Origin: Pseudomonas guariconensis
Lineage (GTDB): Bacteria > Pseudomonadota > Gammaproteobacteria > Pseudomonadales > Pseudomonadaceae
DNA: 64,000 nucleotides
Assembly: GCF_024127895.1 (NCBI RefSeq)
Contig: NZ_JAMYBK010000002.1
Span: 62,001 to 126,000 of the forward strand
Direction: 5' to 3'
Every line of letters starts with the position of its first letter. Positions within the stretch are counted from its first letter, which is position 1. Position numbers and translations under genes: made by a program. The notes beneath the pieces were generated by a model, which did not search any database, was not told the DNA's origin, and worked only from the letters and a program-made list of their open reading frames with translations. Of this stretch, positions 36,383 to 45,715 are shown in pieces.

Positions 36383-37378
36383 TTACCCCACTTTCACCAT
36401 GTGCGGGGCGGCGCGCTCGCTGCCCTGATGGTCCAGGTCACGGCTGACCAGCAGCAGGACCTGCGCCGAGGCGTCGGAGACCTGGGCCTTGTAGCCGGTG
36501 ATGGAGCGGGCGAAGACGTTGTAGATGACCACGGCCGGGATCGCCGCGACCAGGCCCAGCGCGGTGGCCAGCAGGGCCTCGGCGATACCCGGGGCGACGA
36601 CCGCCAGGTTGGTGGTCTGGGTCTTGGCGATGCCGATGAAGCTGTTCATGATGCCCCACACGGTGCCGAACAGGCCGACGAACGGTGCGGTCGAGCCGAT
36701 GGTGGCGAGCACGCCGGTGCCGCTGCTCATGTTGCGACCGCTGGCGGCGACCAGGCGCTCCAGGCGGAAGCTGACGCGCTCCTTGATGCCTTCCTTCTCG
36801 CGGGTGTTGGCCGACAGGCGCATTTCCTCGAGGGCTTCGTGGACCAGGGTGTGGGCCAGGGTGCCCTCCTTGGTCGAGGCTTCACTGGCTTCCTTGAGGC
36901 TGGCGACCTTCTTCAGGACCTCGACCTCGCCCCGCAGGCGACGCTTGGCGCCCATCAGCTCGAAGCCTTTGGCGATCCAGATGGTCCAGGTGATGATCGA
37001 GGCGATGGCCAGGCCGATCATCACGGCTTTGACGACCACGTCGGCGTTCTTGTACATGCCCCAGGGCGACAGGTCATGGGCCATGCCCAGGGTGGTGTCC
37101 TCGACCAGTGCCTCGACGTTCTCGCCGGCTGGCGCCTGGGCGTCCGCAGGGGCCGGGGCAGCGGTGTCAGCGTTGGCGGCAGGCGCAACAGGTGCCTGCG
37201 CCTCGCCTGCCGGTGCGACCGAGTCAGCCGGGGCGGTGGCGGCCGGTACATTGGCAGCCGGTGCGACAGGCTCTTCGGCCATGGCGACCGGGGCCAGCAC
37301 CAGGCTGAACATCAGCGCGGCGATGGCGCGCCATGCACGCGGCGTGGTTGGCGAAGCGGAAGGTTGAGTACGAGTCAT
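36383..37378 (-). CDS. exbB: tonB-system proton channel subunit ExbB
   Basis: Forms the proton channel that drives TonB. 331 residues. A signal-like first helix (about 18-36) is followed by an Ala/Pro-rich periplasmic stretch (about 40-95, repeated APAAN/APADA units), longer than in enteric ExbB. Three membrane segments follow, with the MotA/TolQ-type sequence TGVLATIGSTAPFVGLFGTV near 225 and GIAEALLATALGLVAAIPAV near 265. Start at 37378 (MTRTQPSASP). The extended N-terminus is the known P. putida form. First gene of the operon; iron regulation is likely but no good Fur box was found. Confidence 0.93.
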   Translation of the reverse strand: MTRTQPSASPTTPRAWRAIAALMFSLVLAPVAMAEEPVAPAANVPAATAPADSVAPAGEAQAPVAPAANADTAAPAPADAQAPAGENVEALVEDTTLGMAHDLSPWGMYKNADVVVKAVMIGLAIASIITWTIWIAKGFELMGAKRRLRGEVEVLKKVASLKEASEASTKEGTLAHTLVHEALEEMRLSANTREKEGIKERVSFRLERLVAASGRNMSSGTGVLATIGSTAPFVGLFGTVWGIMNSFIGIAKTQTTNLAVVAPGIAEALLATALGLVAAIPAVVIYNVFARSITGYKAQVSDASAQVLLLVSRDLDHQGSERAAPHMVKVG

Positions 37379-37570
37379 GCTGGCCGGACCTGATGAAGAA
37401 AAAAGAGTGACGTTCTCCACAGCCTCGAGGTGGGCCGAGAACAGATAGGGGCGCCATTATTGCAAGTAATTCTTGTTAGCAGAAGTAATGCCGTTGCTTT
37501 TTTTCACCTTTGTATAACCGTTGATCGTGTAATCCCGTTAGCCTGAGCCTTTGGAAGGAGGAGTCTAGCA

Positions 37571-38428
37571 ATGTCAGGTCGTTCTGCATTGATCGTAGGT
37601 TGCGGGGATGTGGGCGGGCGCCTGGCGCGCCGGTTGCTCGCTCGTGGCTGGCATGTCGAGGGCCTGAGGCGCTCGGTGGGCGAGTTGCCGCAAGGCGTTC
37701 ACCCGGTTCCCGCCGACCTGGCCGATGGCCGTATTCCCGATGCCTGGCCGCAGCGCACGCCGGATTACTTGGTGTATTGCGTGGCGGCCAGCCAGCATGA
37801 CGAGGCGGGGTACCAGGCTGCCTATGTCGAGGGTTTGCGCCATGTGCTCGGGTGGTTGGTGCAGAAGGGGCAGCGGCCGCGCCGGCTGCTGTTCGTCTCC
37901 AGCAGCAGCGTCTATGCGCAGAAGGATGGCGAATGGATCGACGAAACCGCCGCCACCGCGCCCGAGGGGTATTCGGGGCGTGTCATGCTCGAGGCGGAGC
38001 GGCTGGCGCTGGAAAGTGGCATCCCTGCCAGTGTGGTGCGCTTGACCGGTATCTACGGGCCGGGGCGTGAATGGTTGCTCAGCCAGGTGCGCCAGGGTTA
38101 TCGCGTGGCCGAGGAGCCGCCGCTGTACGGCAATCGCATTCATGCCGAGGATGCGGCGAGCTTGCTGGATTTCCTGCTGCAGGCCGACGCCGATGGGGTC
38201 GCGCTGGAGGATTGCTACATCGGTGTCGATGACGATCCGGCGCCGCTGGCCGAGGTGGTCGCCTGGTTGCGCCAGCACATGGGCGTCACCGAATGGTCCG
38301 AGGAGCAGCGGGTACGGCGCACGGGCAGCAAGCGTTGCCGCAATGCCAGGGCCCGGGCGCTGGGGTGGGCGCCGCAGTATCCGAGCTACAGGGAAGGGTA
38401 TGCGGCGATCCTCGAAGGGCGGGGGTGA
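37571..38428 (+). CDS. NAD(P)-dependent epimerase/dehydratase-like protein (YeeZ type)
   Basis: A 285-residue atypical short-chain dehydrogenase. The nucleotide-binding motif at the start, LIVGCGDVGGRLARRL (7-22), replaces the classical GxxGxxG of extended SDRs, as in YeeZ. LLFVSSSSVYAQ (around 113-124) and RLTGIYGPGREWL (155-167) match the catalytic strand and substrate region; RIHAEDAASLL is the usual C-terminal helix. A perfect GGAAGGAGG ribosome binding site precedes the ATG. Substrate unknown. Not linked to its neighbours. Confidence 0.85.
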   Translation: MSGRSALIVGCGDVGGRLARRLLARGWHVEGLRRSVGELPQGVHPVPADLADGRIPDAWPQRTPDYLVYCVAASQHDEAGYQAAYVEGLRHVLGWLVQKGQRPRRLLFVSSSSVYAQKDGEWIDETAATAPEGYSGRVMLEAERLALESGIPASVVRLTGIYGPGREWLLSQVRQGYRVAEEPPLYGNRIHAEDAASLLDFLLQADADGVALEDCYIGVDDDPAPLAEVVAWLRQHMGVTEWSEEQRVRRTGSKRCRNARARALGWAPQYPSYREGYAAILEGRG

Positions 38429-38475
38429 GCCAGATGCTGGGGCCGCTTCGGACCCTGTATTGGCTTGCCCACGAA

Positions 38476-38496
38476 TGCGGCGGTACGACCGCCGCA
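38476..38496. terminator. hairpin between convergent genes
   Basis: TGCGGCGGT-ACG-ACCGCCGCA, a perfect 9-bp stem, lies in the 81-bp gap between the convergent epimerase-like and lipoprotein genes. It has no T-run; termination is inferred from position. Confidence 0.4.
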
Positions 38497-38509
38497 ATCC
38501 CTGGCCGGG

Positions 38510-39241
38510 TCAGTCGCGCTCCAGCACCCACTGGCGGGCGCCGGGTACCAGTTGCGGCATTTCGTTCGGCTGGGCGCGGTTGAGCGCCTGGAAGATCTCC
38601 AGGGTGTCGTCGTCGCGCTTGAAGATCCACGGCGCACCACGCTGGTTACGCTCCAGCCACAGGCTGTCGTTGTCGCCGCCCATGGCCGCGCAGGCGCCAG
38701 CCAGGCACAGCGCATAGCGGTCCGGGCCGGGCAGGCCGGTGACGTTGCCGTTGTCGGTGAAGCGTACCAAGGCGCCTTTGCCCGGGCCTTCGACGATCTT
38801 CCAGTCGCCGCCCAGGTACGCCTTGTACAGTGCCTTCTCGAAGCTGCTGCCCAGCGGGGCATTGGCGGGCGCGGCAGGCTTGGCACGCACGAACGTCTGC
38901 CGCTTGCCGGCCTGGTCGGTGGCCTGCAGCTTGCTGCCGTCGAGCTTGAGCTGTCCGTTCTCGTCACCGTTGAAGGTGACCAGCCAGTCCTTGTCGCTGG
39001 CGCTCAGGCGCCCGTCGGCCGCCTCGAAGCCGTTGCTGAAGCTGGCCTGCTGGTTGGCGACGTCGATCTTCCATTCGAATACCGGGCCTTGTTCGGACAG
39101 GGCCTGGCGCAAACTGCCGCCTTCGGCGGCGGCATCGATGGCCGCCTGGTTGATCCAGGTGCCGTTGTAGTCTTCGGGCTTGTGACTGGCACAGCCGCCC
39201 AAGAGCAGGGCTGCCAGTGCAAGGGGCAGGGCATGGCGCAT
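38510..39241 (-). CDS. putative lipoprotein of unknown function
   Basis: A 243-residue protein with a lipoprotein signal: MRHALPLALAALLLGGCASH, lipobox LGGC with C17 as the acylation site. The rest has no recognised domain; it contains repeated beta-type segments such as ADGRLSASDKDWLVTFNGDE and SDSLWLERNQRG. The residue after the cysteine is alanine, which predicts outer-membrane sorting. Start at 39241 gives the signal peptide. Upstream on the same strand are ridA and spoT. Confidence 0.82.
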   Translation of the reverse strand: MRHALPLALAALLLGGCASHKPEDYNGTWINQAAIDAAAEGGSLRQALSEQGPVFEWKIDVANQQASFSNGFEAADGRLSASDKDWLVTFNGDENGQLKLDGSKLQATDQAGKRQTFVRAKPAAPANAPLGSSFEKALYKAYLGGDWKIVEGPGKGALVRFTDNGNVTGLPGPDRYALCLAGACAAMGGDNDSLWLERNQRGAPWIFKRDDDTLEIFQALNRAQPNEMPQLVPGARQWVLERD

Positions 39242-39294
39242 GATGGGAAACCTTGGGGCAGAGGTGACGGGCTGGACGCCCGTCACCAGGGGCG

Positions 39295-39675
39295 TCACTC
39301 GATGACCAGGATGGCGTCCATCTCGACCTGGGAGCCTTTCGGCAGCGCGGCGACGCCGATGGCGGCGCGGGCCGGGTAGGGCTGCTCGAAGTAGCGGCCC
39401 ATGATCTCGTTGACCTTGGCGAAGTGGCTCAGGTCGGTGAGGAAGATGTTCAGCTTGACGATGTCCTTGAACGAACCGCCAGCGGCCTCGGCCACGGCCT
39501 TGAGGTTCTCGAAGACCTGGACGGTCTGGGCTTCGAAGCCTTCGACCAGTTCCATGGTCTTCGGGTCCAGCGGGATCTGGCCGGACATGTACACGGTGTT
39601 GCCGGCCTTGATCGCCTGGGAGTAGGTGCCGATGGCGGCGGGGGCCTTGTCGCTGTTGATGACGGTCTTGGTCAT
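39295..39675 (-). CDS. ridA: 2-iminobutanoate/2-iminopropanoate deaminase
   Basis: RidA hydrolyses reactive enamine/imine products of PLP enzymes, protecting the cell. 126 residues with Y18, R103 (in YPARAAIGV) and E118 (QVEMDAILV), the residues that bind the substrate carboxylate in RidA. The signature segment is SGQIPLDP. Downstream of spoT (23 bp) on the same strand, in an order common in proteobacteria. Confidence 0.95.
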   Translation of the reverse strand: MTKTVINSDKAPAAIGTYSQAIKAGNTVYMSGQIPLDPKTMELVEGFEAQTVQVFENLKAVAEAAGGSFKDIVKLNIFLTDLSHFAKVNEIMGRYFEQPYPARAAIGVAALPKGSQVEMDAILVIE

Positions 39676-39698
39676 GTTGACTCCTTGCTGTTGACGGA

Positions 39699-41807
39699 CT
39701 ACGTACGCATGCGGGTGATGCGGACCACGCCGGTCAGGGTACGCAGTTTCTTGATCACGCGGGCCAGGTGCACGCGGTCGCGCACGCTGACCACCAACTG
39801 GACCACGCTGATACGGCCGTCGCGTTCGTCCATGCTGATTTTCTCGATGTTGCCGTCGGCGGCATTGACGCTGCTGGCCAGCAGGGCGATCAGGCCACGC
39901 TGGTGTTCCAGTTCGACGCGCAGCTCGACATTGAACTCGCCGGTGACGTCCTTGGCCCAGGAGAGTTGCAGGCATTTCTCCGGATTGTGGCGGATTTCAC
40001 TGATGTTGCGGCAGTTCTCCAGGTGCACGACCATGCCCTTGCCCGCCGACAGGTGGCCGACGATCGGGTCGCCGGGGATCGGCGTGCAGCACTTGGCGTA
40101 GCTGAGCACCAGGCCCTCGGTGCCACGGATGGCCAGCGGGCCCTCCGGTGCCGGCAGCTGCTCGCCCTCGGCGGACAGCAGGCGACGGGCGACCACGTAG
40201 GCCATGCGGTTGCCCAGGCCGATGTCTTCCAGCAGGTCTTCGACCAGCTCCAGGCGGTACTCGGTGAGGATCGCCTGGATACGTTCCTGCGGGATCTTGT
40301 CGAGGCTGTTGTCGAAACCGGTCAGGACCTTGTTCAGCAGGCGCTCGCCCAGGCTGATGGACTCGGAGCGGCGTTGCTGCTTGAGCGCATGGCGGATGTG
40401 CGTGCGCGCCTTGCCGGTCACCACGAAGTTGAGCCAGGCCGGGTTTGGCCGGGCCCCCGGGGCGCTGACGATCTCCACGGTCGAACCGCTTTGCAGCGGC
40501 TCCGACAGCGGCGCCAGGCGGCGGTTGATGCGGCAGGCGATACAGCTGTTGCCGACGTCGGTGTGGACCGCGTAGGCGAAGTCGACGGCGGTGGAGCCCT
40601 TGGGCAGCTCCATGATCCGTCCCTTGGGCGTGAAGACGTAGACCTCGTCGGGGAACAGGTCGATCTTCACGCTCTCGATGAATTCCAGGGAGTTGCCGGC
40701 GCGTTGCTGCAGCTCCAGGATGCCCTTGACCCACTGGCGGGCGCGGGCATGGTTGCCCTTGGGCTGTTCGTCCTCGTTGGACTTGTACAGCCAGTGCGCG
40801 GCGATGCCGTTGTTGGCCATCTCTTCCATCTCGCGGGTGCGGATCTGGATCTCGATGGGCACGCCGTGCATGCCGAACAGCGTGGTGTGCAGCGACTGGT
40901 AGCCGTTGGCCTTGGGGATCGCGATGTAGTCCTTGAAGCGCCCGGGCAGCGGCTTGTACAGGTTGTGCACGGCGCCGAGCACGCGGTAGCAGGTATCGAC
41001 CTTGTCGACGATGATGCGGAAGGCGTACACGTCCATGATCTCGTTGAAGGCGCGGCGTTTGCCACGCATCTTCTTGTAGATGCCATAGAGGTGCTTCTGC
41101 CGGCCGCTGACCTCGCCCTCGATACCGTCCGCGGCCAGGCAGTTGGCCAGGGAGTGCTCGATCTTGGCGACGATCTCCTTGCGGTTGCCACGGGCGCTCT
41201 TGACCGCCCGGTGGATCAGCGACGAGCGCATCGGGTGCATGGCCTTGAAGCCCAGGTCCTCGAACTCCACGCGCACGTTGTGCATCCCCAGGCGGTTGGC
41301 GATGGGGGCGTAGATCTCCAGGGTTTCCTTGGCGATGCGCCGGCGTTTCTCGCCGGACAGTACTTCCAGGGTGCGCATGTTGTGCAGGCGGTCGGCCAGC
41401 TTGACCAGGATCACGCGGATGTCGCGGGCCATGGCCATGGCCATCTTCTGGAAGTTCTCCGCCTGGGCCTCGGCCTTGGTCTCGAAGTTCATCTGGGTCA
41501 GCTTGCTGACCCCATCGACCAGCTCGGCGACGGTTTCGCCGAACTGCTGGCTGAGGGCTTCCTTGGCGATGCCGGTGTCTTCGATCACGTCGTGCAGCAT
41601 GGCGGCCATCAGGCTCTGATGGTCCATGTGCATGTCGGCGAGAATGCTGGCTACCGCCAGCGGGTGGGTCACGTAGGGCTCGCCGCTGCGGCGGCGCTGG
41701 CCATCGTGTGCCTGCTCGGCATAGAAATAGGCCCGGCGGACCAGGTTGACCTGGTCATGGCCGAGGTAGGTCGACAGCCGTTCGGCGAGGGCTTCTATAC
41801 CCGGCAT
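39699..41807 (-). CDS. spoT: bifunctional (p)ppGpp synthetase/hydrolase
   Basis: Controls the stringent-response alarmone: hydrolyses and weakly makes (p)ppGpp. 702 residues: an N-terminal HD hydrolase domain ([13 protein letters not shown] carries the HD pair), the synthetase domain (about 240-360, [19 protein letters not shown]), TGS (about 385-445; [20 protein letters not shown]) and a C-terminal ACT domain (about 625-700). Both catalytic halves look intact. rpoZ is 59 bp upstream; ridA follows. Confidence 0.95.
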   Translation of the reverse strand: MPGIEALAERLSTYLGHDQVNLVRRAYFYAEQAHDGQRRRSGEPYVTHPLAVASILADMHMDHQSLMAAMLHDVIEDTGIAKEALSQQFGETVAELVDGVSKLTQMNFETKAEAQAENFQKMAMAMARDIRVILVKLADRLHNMRTLEVLSGEKRRRIAKETLEIYAPIANRLGMHNVRVEFEDLGFKAMHPMRSSLIHRAVKSARGNRKEIVAKIEHSLANCLAADGIEGEVSGRQKHLYGIYKKMRGKRRAFNEIMDVYAFRIIVDKVDTCYRVLGAVHNLYKPLPGRFKDYIAIPKANGYQSLHTTLFGMHGVPIEIQIRTREMEEMANNGIAAHWLYKSNEDEQPKGNHARARQWVKGILELQQRAGNSLEFIESVKIDLFPDEVYVFTPKGRIMELPKGSTAVDFAYAVHTDVGNSCIACRINRRLAPLSEPLQSGSTVEIVSAPGARPNPAWLNFVVTGKARTHIRHALKQQRRSESISLGERLLNKVLTGFDNSLDKIPQERIQAILTEYRLELVEDLLEDIGLGNRMAYVVARRLLSAEGEQLPAPEGPLAIRGTEGLVLSYAKCCTPIPGDPIVGHLSAGKGMVVHLENCRNISEIRHNPEKCLQLSWAKDVTGEFNVELRVELEHQRGLIALLASSVNAADGNIEKISMDERDGRISVVQLVVSVRDRVHLARVIKKLRTLTGVVRITRMRT

Positions 41808-41866
41808 GGGTTCACCTCCTGCCGAGGAAGAGGGCCTGGTGCCGCGCGACGTCGACCGGGCATGGA

Positions 41867-42130
41867 TCAGACAGCCTCGTTGTTCTCGTCCTCGAACGCG
41901 GCGAAGACCGGATCCTCGGTGACGATCTCTTCGGCGGCGATGAACTCAGGGGTGACGATGCCTTCGGCGATCTCGCGCAGGGCGACTACGGTCGGCTTGT
42001 CGTTTTCCCAGGCGACCTTCGGCTCCTTGCCGCCGGTGGCCAGCTGACGGGCGCGCTTGGTCGAGAGCATGACCAGCTCAAAGCGGTTATCCACGTGTTC
42101 TAGACAATCTTCAACGGTTACGCGGGCCAT
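41867..42130 (-). CDS. rpoZ: RNA polymerase omega subunit
   Basis: An 87-residue small subunit that helps assemble RNA polymerase and contributes to ppGpp binding. [20 protein letters not shown] and [10 protein letters not shown] are the conserved start; the C-terminal tail [12 protein letters not shown] is acidic. Transcribed with spoT (59 bp). In many proteobacteria gmk lies directly upstream of rpoZ, but here about 5 kb of polyamine genes separate them. Confidence 0.96.
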   Translation of the reverse strand: MARVTVEDCLEHVDNRFELVMLSTKRARQLATGGKEPKVAWENDKPTVVALREIAEGIVTPEFIAAEEIVTEDPVFAAFEDENNEAV

Positions 42131-42359
42131 GGTCTTCCTCGTAGCGAATGCGGTAAGCGTGCAGCCCAGAATGGGCGGGCGGACTCGATAGTTTAAAAAA
42201 TCACCAGCCAATAGGGAAGCGCTGTTTTGTCGGGTGCGGGGCCGGCGGCCTTGTGTCCGGCTCTTCGCGGGCACGCCCAGGAGGGGCCGCAAGGTAAAAC
42301 CTGGACCGATACCTGACGATAACGGTTCCCTGCGGCCTGTTACAACCGTCCTTGACGCA

Positions 42360-43235
42360 TCAGCGCAGCATGGCGTCGCGCAGGCGTGGGGTGAGTTCTT
42401 CGAACAGGGTCTGCACCGAGCGCAGGGCACGGCAGTCGGGACGGGTCAGCAGCCACAGCTGGGTGTCGCAGCCGGGCAGGGGGCCGCTCAGCGCCTCGAC
42501 GCCGGGCATGGCATGCACCATGTAATCGGCCAGGGCGGCCACGCCCATGCCGGTACTGACCAGTTGGGCGATGGTCGACATGCCGCTGCACTGGTAGCGC
42601 GGGATCAACCCCGGGTACTGCTGGTTGCGCCAGACCACCGTGGGGTGGTCCTGCATGGCGTCGTCCGGGCCGATCCACGGCACGCTGGCCGGCGATTCGG
42701 CCAGGCGTTCGCGAAAGTGCGGGTGGCCGCACAGCACATAGGAGGTCGAGCCCAGGCAACGTCCCACCAGGTGCTCCGGCGGCGTATTGGTCAGGCGCAG
42801 GGCGATGTCCGCATCGCGCCGGCTGAGGTTGGCGAAGGTGTTCGAGGTACCCAGCTCCAGGGACAGCGCCGGGTAGTTCGGCATGAAGGTCGCCAGCGCC
42901 GGTAGCAACAGGCTGTGCAGCACGGCCTCGGTGCAGGTCAGGCGTACCGTGCCGCTGACCACCTGCTCGCCGCTGGTCAGGGCGATGCGTGCGGCGTCCA
43001 GCGCCTGCTCGGCGCGCTCGGCCTGTTCGGCCAGGGCCTGGGCGGTGTCGGTCGGCAGGTAGCCCTTGCGGCTCTTGACGAACAGGGCGGTGCCCAGCGC
43101 CGACTCCAGGCGACGGATCGAGCGGAACACGGTCGAGACGTCGACCTTGAGCAGTTCGGCGGCCTTGGCCAGCGACCGACCGCGCTCCAGGGCCAGGACC
43201 AGGGAGAGGTCGGCATGGGTGATCTGATATTGCAT
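42360..43235 (-). CDS. LysR-family regulator divergent from the glutamylpolyamine genes
   Basis: A 291-residue LysR-type regulator: winged helix about 1-65 ([24 protein letters not shown]) and substrate-binding domain, with [20 protein letters not shown] at its start. The start at 43235 ([10 protein letters not shown]) is the first codon giving a normal LysR N-terminus. Divergent from the glutamylpolyamine synthetase gene with a 207-bp shared promoter region, so it probably controls that gene. Its ligand might be a polyamine derivative; this is inferred. Confidence 0.85.
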   Translation of the reverse strand: MQYQITHADLSLVLALERGRSLAKAAELLKVDVSTVFRSIRRLESALGTALFVKSRKGYLPTDTAQALAEQAERAEQALDAARIALTSGEQVVSGTVRLTCTEAVLHSLLLPALATFMPNYPALSLELGTSNTFANLSRRDADIALRLTNTPPEHLVGRCLGSTSYVLCGHPHFRERLAESPASVPWIGPDDAMQDHPTVVWRNQQYPGLIPRYQCSGMSTIAQLVSTGMGVAALADYMVHAMPGVEALSGPLPGCDTQLWLLTRPDCRALRSVQTLFEELTPRLRDAMLR

Positions 43236-43442
43236 TGGTGCACGCTCTGCTTGCCGAAATGCCAATGTCTGTTGCGTTGAGGCCATTTTATAGTGGAACG
43301 GCCCCCGGGAATCAATGCACCCGGTCGGCACCCGATCCCCACGATGGGAAAGTGAAAAGAACAACAGCAGCAACCATCGCCGCCCGCGAGGCGCCAGCCG
43401 TATCCCTCCACATCGCCGCCCCGAACCAAAGGATGTACAGCC
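43236..43442. promoter_or_regulatory. divergent promoter region of the LysR and glutamylpolyamine synthetase genes
   Basis: TTTATA at 43287-43292 reads TATAAA on the minus strand, a -10 for the LysR gene about 50 bp before its ATG. TATAGT (43289-43294) overlaps it on the plus strand. Two oppositely directed -10 elements sharing bases suggest mutually exclusive promoters. No convincing LysR box was identified. AAAGGA near 43428 is the ribosome binding site of the synthetase gene. Confidence 0.4.
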
Positions 43443-44825
43443 ATGACGTCGGTCACCCCGTGCGCCAGTTCTTCCAGCGAGATGAATGAATTCCTAGAGG
43501 CTCACCCGGATACGCAGTTCGTCGACCTGCTGATCTCCGACATGAACGGCGTGGTACGTGGCAAGCGCATCGAGCGGGCCAGCCTGCACAAGGTGTACGA
43601 GAAAGGCATCAACCTGCCGGCCTCCCTCTTCGCCCTGGACATCAACGGTTCCACTGTCGAGAGCACAGGCCTCGGCCTGGACATCGGCGATGCCGACCGC
43701 ATCTGCTACCCGATCCCCGGCACCCTGGCCGACGAGCCCTGGCAGAAGCGCCCCACCGCCCAGTTGCTGATGACCATGCACGAACTGGACGGCGCACCGT
43801 TCTTCGCCGACCCGCGCGAGGTGCTGCGCCAGGTGGTGAGCCGGTTCGATGACCTGGGCCTGGACATCTGCGCGGCGTTCGAGCTGGAGTTCTACCTGAT
43901 CGACCAGGACAACCTCAACGGCCGTCCGCAGCCGCCGCGCTCGCCGATCTCCGGCAAGCGCCCGCAGTCGACCCAGGTCTACCTGATCGACGACCTCGAC
44001 GAATACGCCGACTGCCTCCAGGACATGCTCGAAGCCGCCAAGGAGCAGGGCATCCCGGCCGACGCCATCGTCAAGGAAAGCGCCCCGGCGCAGTTCGAGG
44101 TCAACCTGCACCACGTCGCCGACCCACTCAAGGCGTGCGACTACGCGATCCTGCTCAAGCGCCTGATCAAGAACATCGCCTACGACCATGAGATGGATAC
44201 CACCTTCATGGCCAAGCCCTACCCGGGCCAGGCAGGCAACGGCTTGCACGTGCACATCTCGCTGCTCGACAAGAAGACCGGCAAGAACCTCTTCGCCAGC
44301 GATGATCCGCTCGAGAGCGCACCGCTGCGCCATGCCGTCGCCGGCGTGCTGGAGACCATGCCGGCCTCGATGGCCTTCCTCTGCCCGAACGTCAACTCCT
44401 ACCGCCGCTTCGGTGCGCAGTTCTATGTGCCGAATGCGCCGAGCTGGGGCTTGGACAACCGTACCGTGGCCGTTCGTGTACCGACCGACAGCAGCGAGAA
44501 CGTGCGCATCGAGCACCGCGTGGCCGGCGCCGACGCCAACCCGTACCTGATGCTGGCGGCGATCCTGGCTGGCATCCACCACGGCCTGACCCACACGCTC
44601 GAACCGGGCGCGCCGATCGAAGGCAACTCGTACGAGCAACTGGAGCAGAGCCTGCCGAACAACCTGCGCGACGCCCTGCGCGCGCTGGACGACAGCGAGA
44701 TCCTCAACCAATACATCAGCCCGGACTACATCGATATCTTCGTCGCCTGCAAGGAAAGCGAGCTGGCCGAGTTCGAAGTGTCGATCTCCGACCTCGAGTA
44801 CAACTGGTACCTGCACACGGTGTAA
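43443..44825 (+). CDS. puuA: gamma-glutamylpolyamine synthetase (glutamine synthetase fold)
   Basis: ATP-dependent ligase expected to join glutamate to putrescine or another polyamine, the first step of the gamma-glutamyl (Puu/Spu) pathway. 460 residues in the glutamine synthetase superfamily: FVDLLISDMNGVVRGKRI near 26-43, a metal-binding FELEFYL, NLHHVADPL, AGNGLHVHISL and the C-terminal RIEHRVAGADANPYLMLAAI. PuuA-type proteins differ from housekeeping GlnA, which is not adenylylated here. An in-frame start at 43482 (MNEFLEAHPD) is possible. Followed after 4 bp by puuD, whose product cleaves the later gamma-glutamyl-GABA. Confidence 0.9.
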   Translation: MTSVTPCASSSSEMNEFLEAHPDTQFVDLLISDMNGVVRGKRIERASLHKVYEKGINLPASLFALDINGSTVESTGLGLDIGDADRICYPIPGTLADEPWQKRPTAQLLMTMHELDGAPFFADPREVLRQVVSRFDDLGLDICAAFELEFYLIDQDNLNGRPQPPRSPISGKRPQSTQVYLIDDLDEYADCLQDMLEAAKEQGIPADAIVKESAPAQFEVNLHHVADPLKACDYAILLKRLIKNIAYDHEMDTTFMAKPYPGQAGNGLHVHISLLDKKTGKNLFASDDPLESAPLRHAVAGVLETMPASMAFLCPNVNSYRRFGAQFYVPNAPSWGLDNRTVAVRVPTDSSENVRIEHRVAGADANPYLMLAAILAGIHHGLTHTLEPGAPIEGNSYEQLEQSLPNNLRDALRALDDSEILNQYISPDYIDIFVACKESELAEFEVSISDLEYNWYLHTV

Positions 44826-44829
44826 GCCC

Positions 44830-45603
44830 ATGAGCGCAAATGCGGTTCCTCTGATCGGTGTCAGCGCCTGCCGCCAGCAGGTGGGGAAGAACTCGTCGCA
44901 CACGGTGGGCGACAAGTATGTCGAGGCGGCCGGTTTCGCCGGGATCCCGCTGATCCTTCCGGCCCGTGACGTGGCCAGCGACCCCGGTGCACTGCTGGCC
45001 CACCTCGATGGCATTCTTTTTACCGGTTCGCCTTCTAATGTCGAGCCGCATCATTACAATGGCGCGCCCAGCGTGGAAGGGACCCGCCACGACCCCGCGC
45101 GTGACCGCCTGACCCTGCCGTTGCTGCAGGCGGCGATCGCTGCCGGCGTGCCGGTGTTCTGCATCTGCCGTGGTTTCCAGGAACTGAACGTGGCCCTCGG
45201 AGGCACCTTGCACCAACGGGTGCATGAGCTGCCCGGCTACCTGGACCACCGCGAACCTGTGGACGCCCCCCTGGAGGTGCAATACAGCCCTCGTCACCCC
45301 GTCGGCATCGAGCCGGGTGGGGTGTTCGAGCGCTTGGGCCTGGCGGCGCAGTTCGAGGTCAACTCGCTGCACAGCCAGGGCATCGACCGTCTGGCCCCTG
45401 GGCTGCGTGTCGAGGCACGGGCCCCGGATGGCCTGATCGAAGCGGTGTCCATGAGCGACGCGCCGGGCTTCGTGCTCGGCGTGCAATGGCACCCGGAATG
45501 GCGTTTCGCCGAAAACCCGGTCTCCCTGCGCCTGTTCCAGGCGTTTCGCGAGGCCTGCATTGCCCATGCTGCACGGGAGGTTTCGCGCCAGAACGCATTC
45601 TGA
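44830..45603 (+). CDS. puuD: gamma-glutamyl-gamma-aminobutyrate hydrolase
   Basis: Releases GABA from gamma-Glu-GABA, the last step of the gamma-glutamyl polyamine route. A 257-residue class I glutamine amidotransferase-like protein: nucleophile C113 in FCICRGFQELN, and the histidine and glutamate in VLGVQWHPEW. The start at 44830 is 4 bp after the synthetase stop, so the genes are coupled. The oxidase and GABA transaminase of the pathway are not in this window; the aldehyde dehydrogenase kauB at 60135 can supply the middle step. Confidence 0.92.
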   Translation: MSANAVPLIGVSACRQQVGKNSSHTVGDKYVEAAGFAGIPLILPARDVASDPGALLAHLDGILFTGSPSNVEPHHYNGAPSVEGTRHDPARDRLTLPLLQAAIAAGVPVFCICRGFQELNVALGGTLHQRVHELPGYLDHREPVDAPLEVQYSPRHPVGIEPGGVFERLGLAAQFEVNSLHSQGIDRLAPGLRVEARAPDGLIEAVSMSDAPGFVLGVQWHPEWRFAENPVSLRLFQAFREACIAHAAREVSRQNAF

Positions 45604-45715
45604 CGTTAACCGAAGGTCTTGGATGACCCGCTTCCTGCTGCAGCTTTCAATGAGTGAAAGCGGGCCTTGTTCGCAAGGCCTGTGAAAACAATACCAAGAG
45701 CAACGGCACATACTC

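Noticed and set aside
37455..37485. Possible Fur box upstream of exbB
   Set aside because: The best 19-mer matches the consensus at about 9 of 19 positions, too few to call. Iron control of exbB-exbD-tonB is plausible but not shown.
42220..42292. REP element upstream of rpoZ
   Set aside because: GC-rich core CTTCGCGGGCACGCCCAGG is only partly symmetric. It may be a decayed REP but cannot be supported as a real unit.
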